In this document: positions 61,896 to 64,000 of the stretch, one piece after another
Numbering within the stretch: position 1 is the first letter of the stretch
Layout: each line of letters begins with the position of its first letter
From: Streptomyces sp. NBC_01294
GTDB lineage: Bacteria > Actinomycetota > Actinomycetes > Streptomycetales > Streptomycetaceae
Direction of reading: 5' to 3'
Assembly: GCF_035917235.1 (NCBI RefSeq)
Contig: NZ_CP108423.1
Location: 5,175,501 to 5,239,500 of the forward strand
DNA: 64,000 bases
Made by a program: the position numbers and the translations under genes
Notes under the pieces: generated by a model
What the model was told of the DNA's origin: nothing
Database searches by the model: none
What the model saw: only the letters and a program-made list of their open reading frames with translations

Positions 61896-62795
61896 CTAGC
61901 CCGCCGCCCAGTGTTCCTGGAGGGTTCGTACGGCCTCGGTGATGGCGGGGCGGCGGGCCGCGCCCGTTCGCCAGAGGGCGTACAAGCGGCGTACGGGGCC
62001 CGGTTCCAGGGGGACGGCCACCGCACCCGGCGGCAGTGCGCCGGTGCCCAGGCGGGGGACGACGGCCACGCCGAGCCCGGCCGCGACCAGGGCGACGATG
62101 GTGTGGTTCTCCTCGGCCACGTGCGCGATGTCGGGTTCGAAGCCGGCCGTGCGCAGGGTCCGTACCAGCCAGTCGTGGCAGACGCGGCCGGGCGGCTGGC
62201 AGACCCAGCGCTCGCCGCCGAGGTCGCTGCGCCGGATGGTCCGGCGCGTGGTGAAGGGGTGGCCGGCCGGGACGACCAGGTCGCAGAGGTCGTCGCCGAT
62301 CACCGCCTGCTCGATCCCCTCGGGCGCGGGCAGCGGGGCGATGTCCCAGTCGTGGGCCACCGCCAGATCGGTGACGCCTCGTGCCACGAGGTCGACGGAC
62401 AGGTGCGGGTCCACCTCGGTGAGGCGGACCTCCAGGGCGGGGTGGCGGCGGGCCAGGTCGGCCAGTACGCCCGGCAGCAGCCCGCGCGCCGCCGAGGCGA
62501 ACGCGGCCACCGTCAGCAGCCCGCTCGGCTGTCCGCGCCGCTCCTCCAGGGTGGTCTCCGCGCGCTCCACGATCGCCAGCAACTCCTGGGCGGTGTCGGC
62601 CAGGTGACGGGCCTCCTCGGTGAGCGCGACCCCGCGCCCGCGGCGCTCCAGCAGGGTCGTGCGGGTCTCCCGTTCCAGCTTGGAGATCTGCTGGGAGATC
62701 GCGGACGGGGTGTAGCCGAGGGCGGCCGCCGCGCCCGCGACCGAGCCGTGGACGGAGACGGCGTGCAGGGCGCGCAGCCGGGCGAGATCGAGCAT
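61896..62795 (-). CDS. LysR-family regulator
   Basis: 299 residues. The N-terminal helix-turn-helix is clear (LHAVSVHGSVAGAAAALGYTPSAISQQISKLERE), followed by a two-lobed effector domain containing VALVAAGLGVAVVPRLG. It is divergent from an EamA transporter, the usual LysR target position, so it probably controls export by that transporter. The 100-bp gap contains TGCATGCGTAAGCAATGC-like dyad sequence suitable for LysR binding. Confidence 0.9.
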   Translation of the reverse strand: MLDLARLRALHAVSVHGSVAGAAAALGYTPSAISQQISKLERETRTTLLERRGRGVALTEEARHLADTAQELLAIVERAETTLEERRGQPSGLLTVAAFASAARGLLPGVLADLARRHPALEVRLTEVDPHLSVDLVARGVTDLAVAHDWDIAPLPAPEGIEQAVIGDDLCDLVVPAGHPFTTRRTIRRSDLGGERWVCQPPGRVCHDWLVRTLRTAGFEPDIAHVAEENHTIVALVAAGLGVAVVPRLGTGALPPGAVAVPLEPGPVRRLYALWRTGAARRPAITEAVRTLQEHWAAG

Positions 62796-62895
62796 GTCTT
62801 CATCGTGGCACCGCGTGCATGCGTAAGCAATGCTTCATTCCGTGCGGTAGGGATTCGCGCTGGTGCTACATGGTCGTGGCGCCGATGCTCGATGC

Positions 62896-63852
62896 ATGCG
62901 TCCCGTACACACCGCGCTCGCCGTGCTCGTCGCCGCCGTCTGGGGCGTCAACTTCGTGGTCATCGAGATCGGACTCGACCACTTCCCGCCGCTGCTCCTG
63001 TCCGCCCTGCGCTTCCTCGTCGCCGCCCTGCCCGCCGTGTTCTTCGTCGGGCCGCCCAAGGTCGCCTGGAAGTGGATCCTCGGTGTCGGCGTGGCCCTCG
63101 GCATCGCCAAGTTCGGCCTGCTCTTCACCGGGATGGACGCCGGGATGCCCGCCGGGCTGTCCTCCCTCGTCCTGCAGATCCAGGCCGTCTTCACCGCCGT
63201 CTTCGCCGCCGTGGTCCTGCGCGAGCGGCCGGGCCGGGTGCGCGTGATCGGCATGGGCGTGGCCCTGGCCGGGATCGCGGTCGCGGCCGTGGACGGGGGA
63301 ACCTCCGGGCCGGTGCTCGGCTTCACCCTGGTCGTGGCGGCCGCCGCCTGCTGGGGCGTCTCCAACGTCCTGACCCGCAAGGCCTCCCCGCCCGACGCGC
63401 TGAACTTCATGGTCTGGGTGTGCACGGTCCCGGTGCTGCCGCTGTTCGCCCTCTCGCTGCTGCTGGAGGGCCCGGAGCGGGACCTGGCCGCGCTGCGCGC
63501 CCTGGACTGGTCCGGGGCGGCCGTCATCGGCTACGTGGCGTGGATCTCGACCGTGTTCGGCTTCGGCGCCTGGGGCTACCTGCTGCGCCGTTACCCGGCC
63601 TCCTCGGTGGCGCCGTTCTCGCTGCTGGTCCCGGTCTTCGGGATGTCCTCGGCGGCCCTGGTCCTGGGGGAGTCCGTCTCGGGGCTGCGCTGGCTGGCGG
63701 CCGTCCTGCTCGTCGGCGGCGTCGCGCTGACCTCGCTGGCGCCGTCGCGGCCCGCGCTCAGCCCGGCCGGCCCTCCTGGAGGGGGAGGCGCCAGTCCTGA
63801 CCCGTCAGGCTCACTCCGTACGAGCGGTGCGGGCGCTGCGCGATCAGGGTGA
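62896..63852 (+). CDS. EamA/DMT-family transporter
   Basis: 318 residues from ATG 62896. Ten membrane helices form two EamA repeats (first from LAVLVAAVWGVNFVVIEIG, second from FTLVVAAAACWGVSNVLTRKA), the standard drug/metabolite exporter layout. A 30-residue Gly/Pro tail follows. The tail overlaps the convergent acetyltransferase gene by 95 bp. Substrate, possibly an amino acid or metabolite, is unknown. Confidence 0.88.
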   Translation: MRPVHTALAVLVAAVWGVNFVVIEIGLDHFPPLLLSALRFLVAALPAVFFVGPPKVAWKWILGVGVALGIAKFGLLFTGMDAGMPAGLSSLVLQIQAVFTAVFAAVVLRERPGRVRVIGMGVALAGIAVAAVDGGTSGPVLGFTLVVAAAACWGVSNVLTRKASPPDALNFMVWVCTVPVLPLFALSLLLEGPERDLAALRALDWSGAAVIGYVAWISTVFGFGAWGYLLRRYPASSVAPFSLLVPVFGMSSAALVLGESVSGLRWLAAVLLVGGVALTSLAPSRPALSPAGPPGGGGASPDPSGSLRTSGAGAARSG

Positions 63853-64000
63853 ACCCGGCGCGCTCGTAGAGCTTGCGGGCATCGGTGAGGACGTCGTTGG
63901 TCCACAGGACCAGCTCGCGGTAGCCGACCGAGCGGGCGAAGGCCACGACCGTGCCCACCAGCAGGGCGCCGACGCCGCGGCCGCGCCCCTTGGGGTCGAC
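63758..64000 (-). CDS. GNAT acetyltransferase, C-terminal part
   Basis: 81 codons are visible; the 5' end lies beyond the window. The acetyl-CoA loop GRGRGVGALLVG is followed by ELVLWTNDVLTDARKLYERAGFTLI, a typical GNAT C-terminal half, as in MarR-linked N-acetyltransferases. The stop codon lies within the 3' end of the convergent EamA gene. Confidence 0.8.
   Translation of the reverse strand, partial: VDPKGRGRGVGALLVGTVVAFARSVGYRELVLWTNDVLTDARKLYERAGFTLIAQRPHRSYGVSLTGQDWRLPLQEGRPG

Noticed and set aside
61364..62026. Pro/Arg-rich open frames through the 48-bp repeats
   Set aside because: Several frames on both strands stay open because the repeats lack stop codons; none has a plausible start or domain.

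Overview
This is a high-GC actinobacterial chromosome segment, almost certainly from Streptomyces. The gene set and order are typical of the genus core: cebR/cebEFG/bglC, tRNA-His, orn, adpA, glmS, hexosaminidase, the desferrioxamine genes desEF and desABCD, and a leucine-degradation operon. Codons end mostly in G or C, GTG starts are common, and Streptomyces operator motifs (CebR, DasR, iron boxes) can be read directly.

Layout. 1-299 is the tail of an NmrA-like oxidoreductase gene. 307-5981 is a cellobiose uptake and hydrolysis locus: cebE-cebF-cebG-bglC on the minus strand, divergent from cebR, with a perfect CebR box between them. 6061-8107 holds tRNA-His, oligoribonuclease and the developmental regulator AdpA, whose gene here has no TTA codon. 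8484-12117 holds a small membrane protein, a universal stress protein, a decayed TnpB element, a GPR1/FUN34/YaaH-type membrane protein and an intact tnpB element. Both TnpB elements end exactly on the stop codon of the gene they converge with. 12115-16634 is an amino-sugar block (glmS, a conserved small protein, a DasR-type site, a GH20 hexosaminidase) plus a lipoprotein. 16741-24224 is the desferrioxamine locus, with two palindromic iron boxes. 24238-30871 is an accB-accA-hmgL-acdH operon for branched-chain acyl-CoA breakdown, with a divergent TetR regulator and two operator-like palindromes. The carboxylase alpha gene carries two in-frame copies of an interspersed repeat.

31755-43273 is the main accessory island. 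It holds a SUKH-like immunity gene, a 2,100-residue secreted RHS/YD-repeat protein with a ParB-like C-terminal tip, and a divergent 1,352-residue secreted protein combining DNRLRE, FG-GAP/VCBS and B-lectin modules. The toxin tip and immunity gene are visibly AT-richer than their surroundings.

43303-64000 is mixed core and lineage-specific DNA. It contains a membrane acyltransferase, an acyl-CoA dehydrogenase with thioesterase II, a trypsin-like secreted protease, and a PucR regulator divergent from an agmatinase/guanidinobutyrase-type ureohydrolase and a ThDP enzyme. It continues with a fused two-domain ABC exporter, a four-EF-hand protein, secreted proteins including an S28 tripeptidyl aminopeptidase, a secreted GH3 N-acetylglucosaminidase, a LysR/EamA divergent pair and a partial GNAT acetyltransferase. 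Several gaps carry tandem repeats (15-, 17- and 48-bp units). No CRISPR array, rRNA, replication origin or prophage was seen.

All family names come from motif recognition by eye; no database search was possible.
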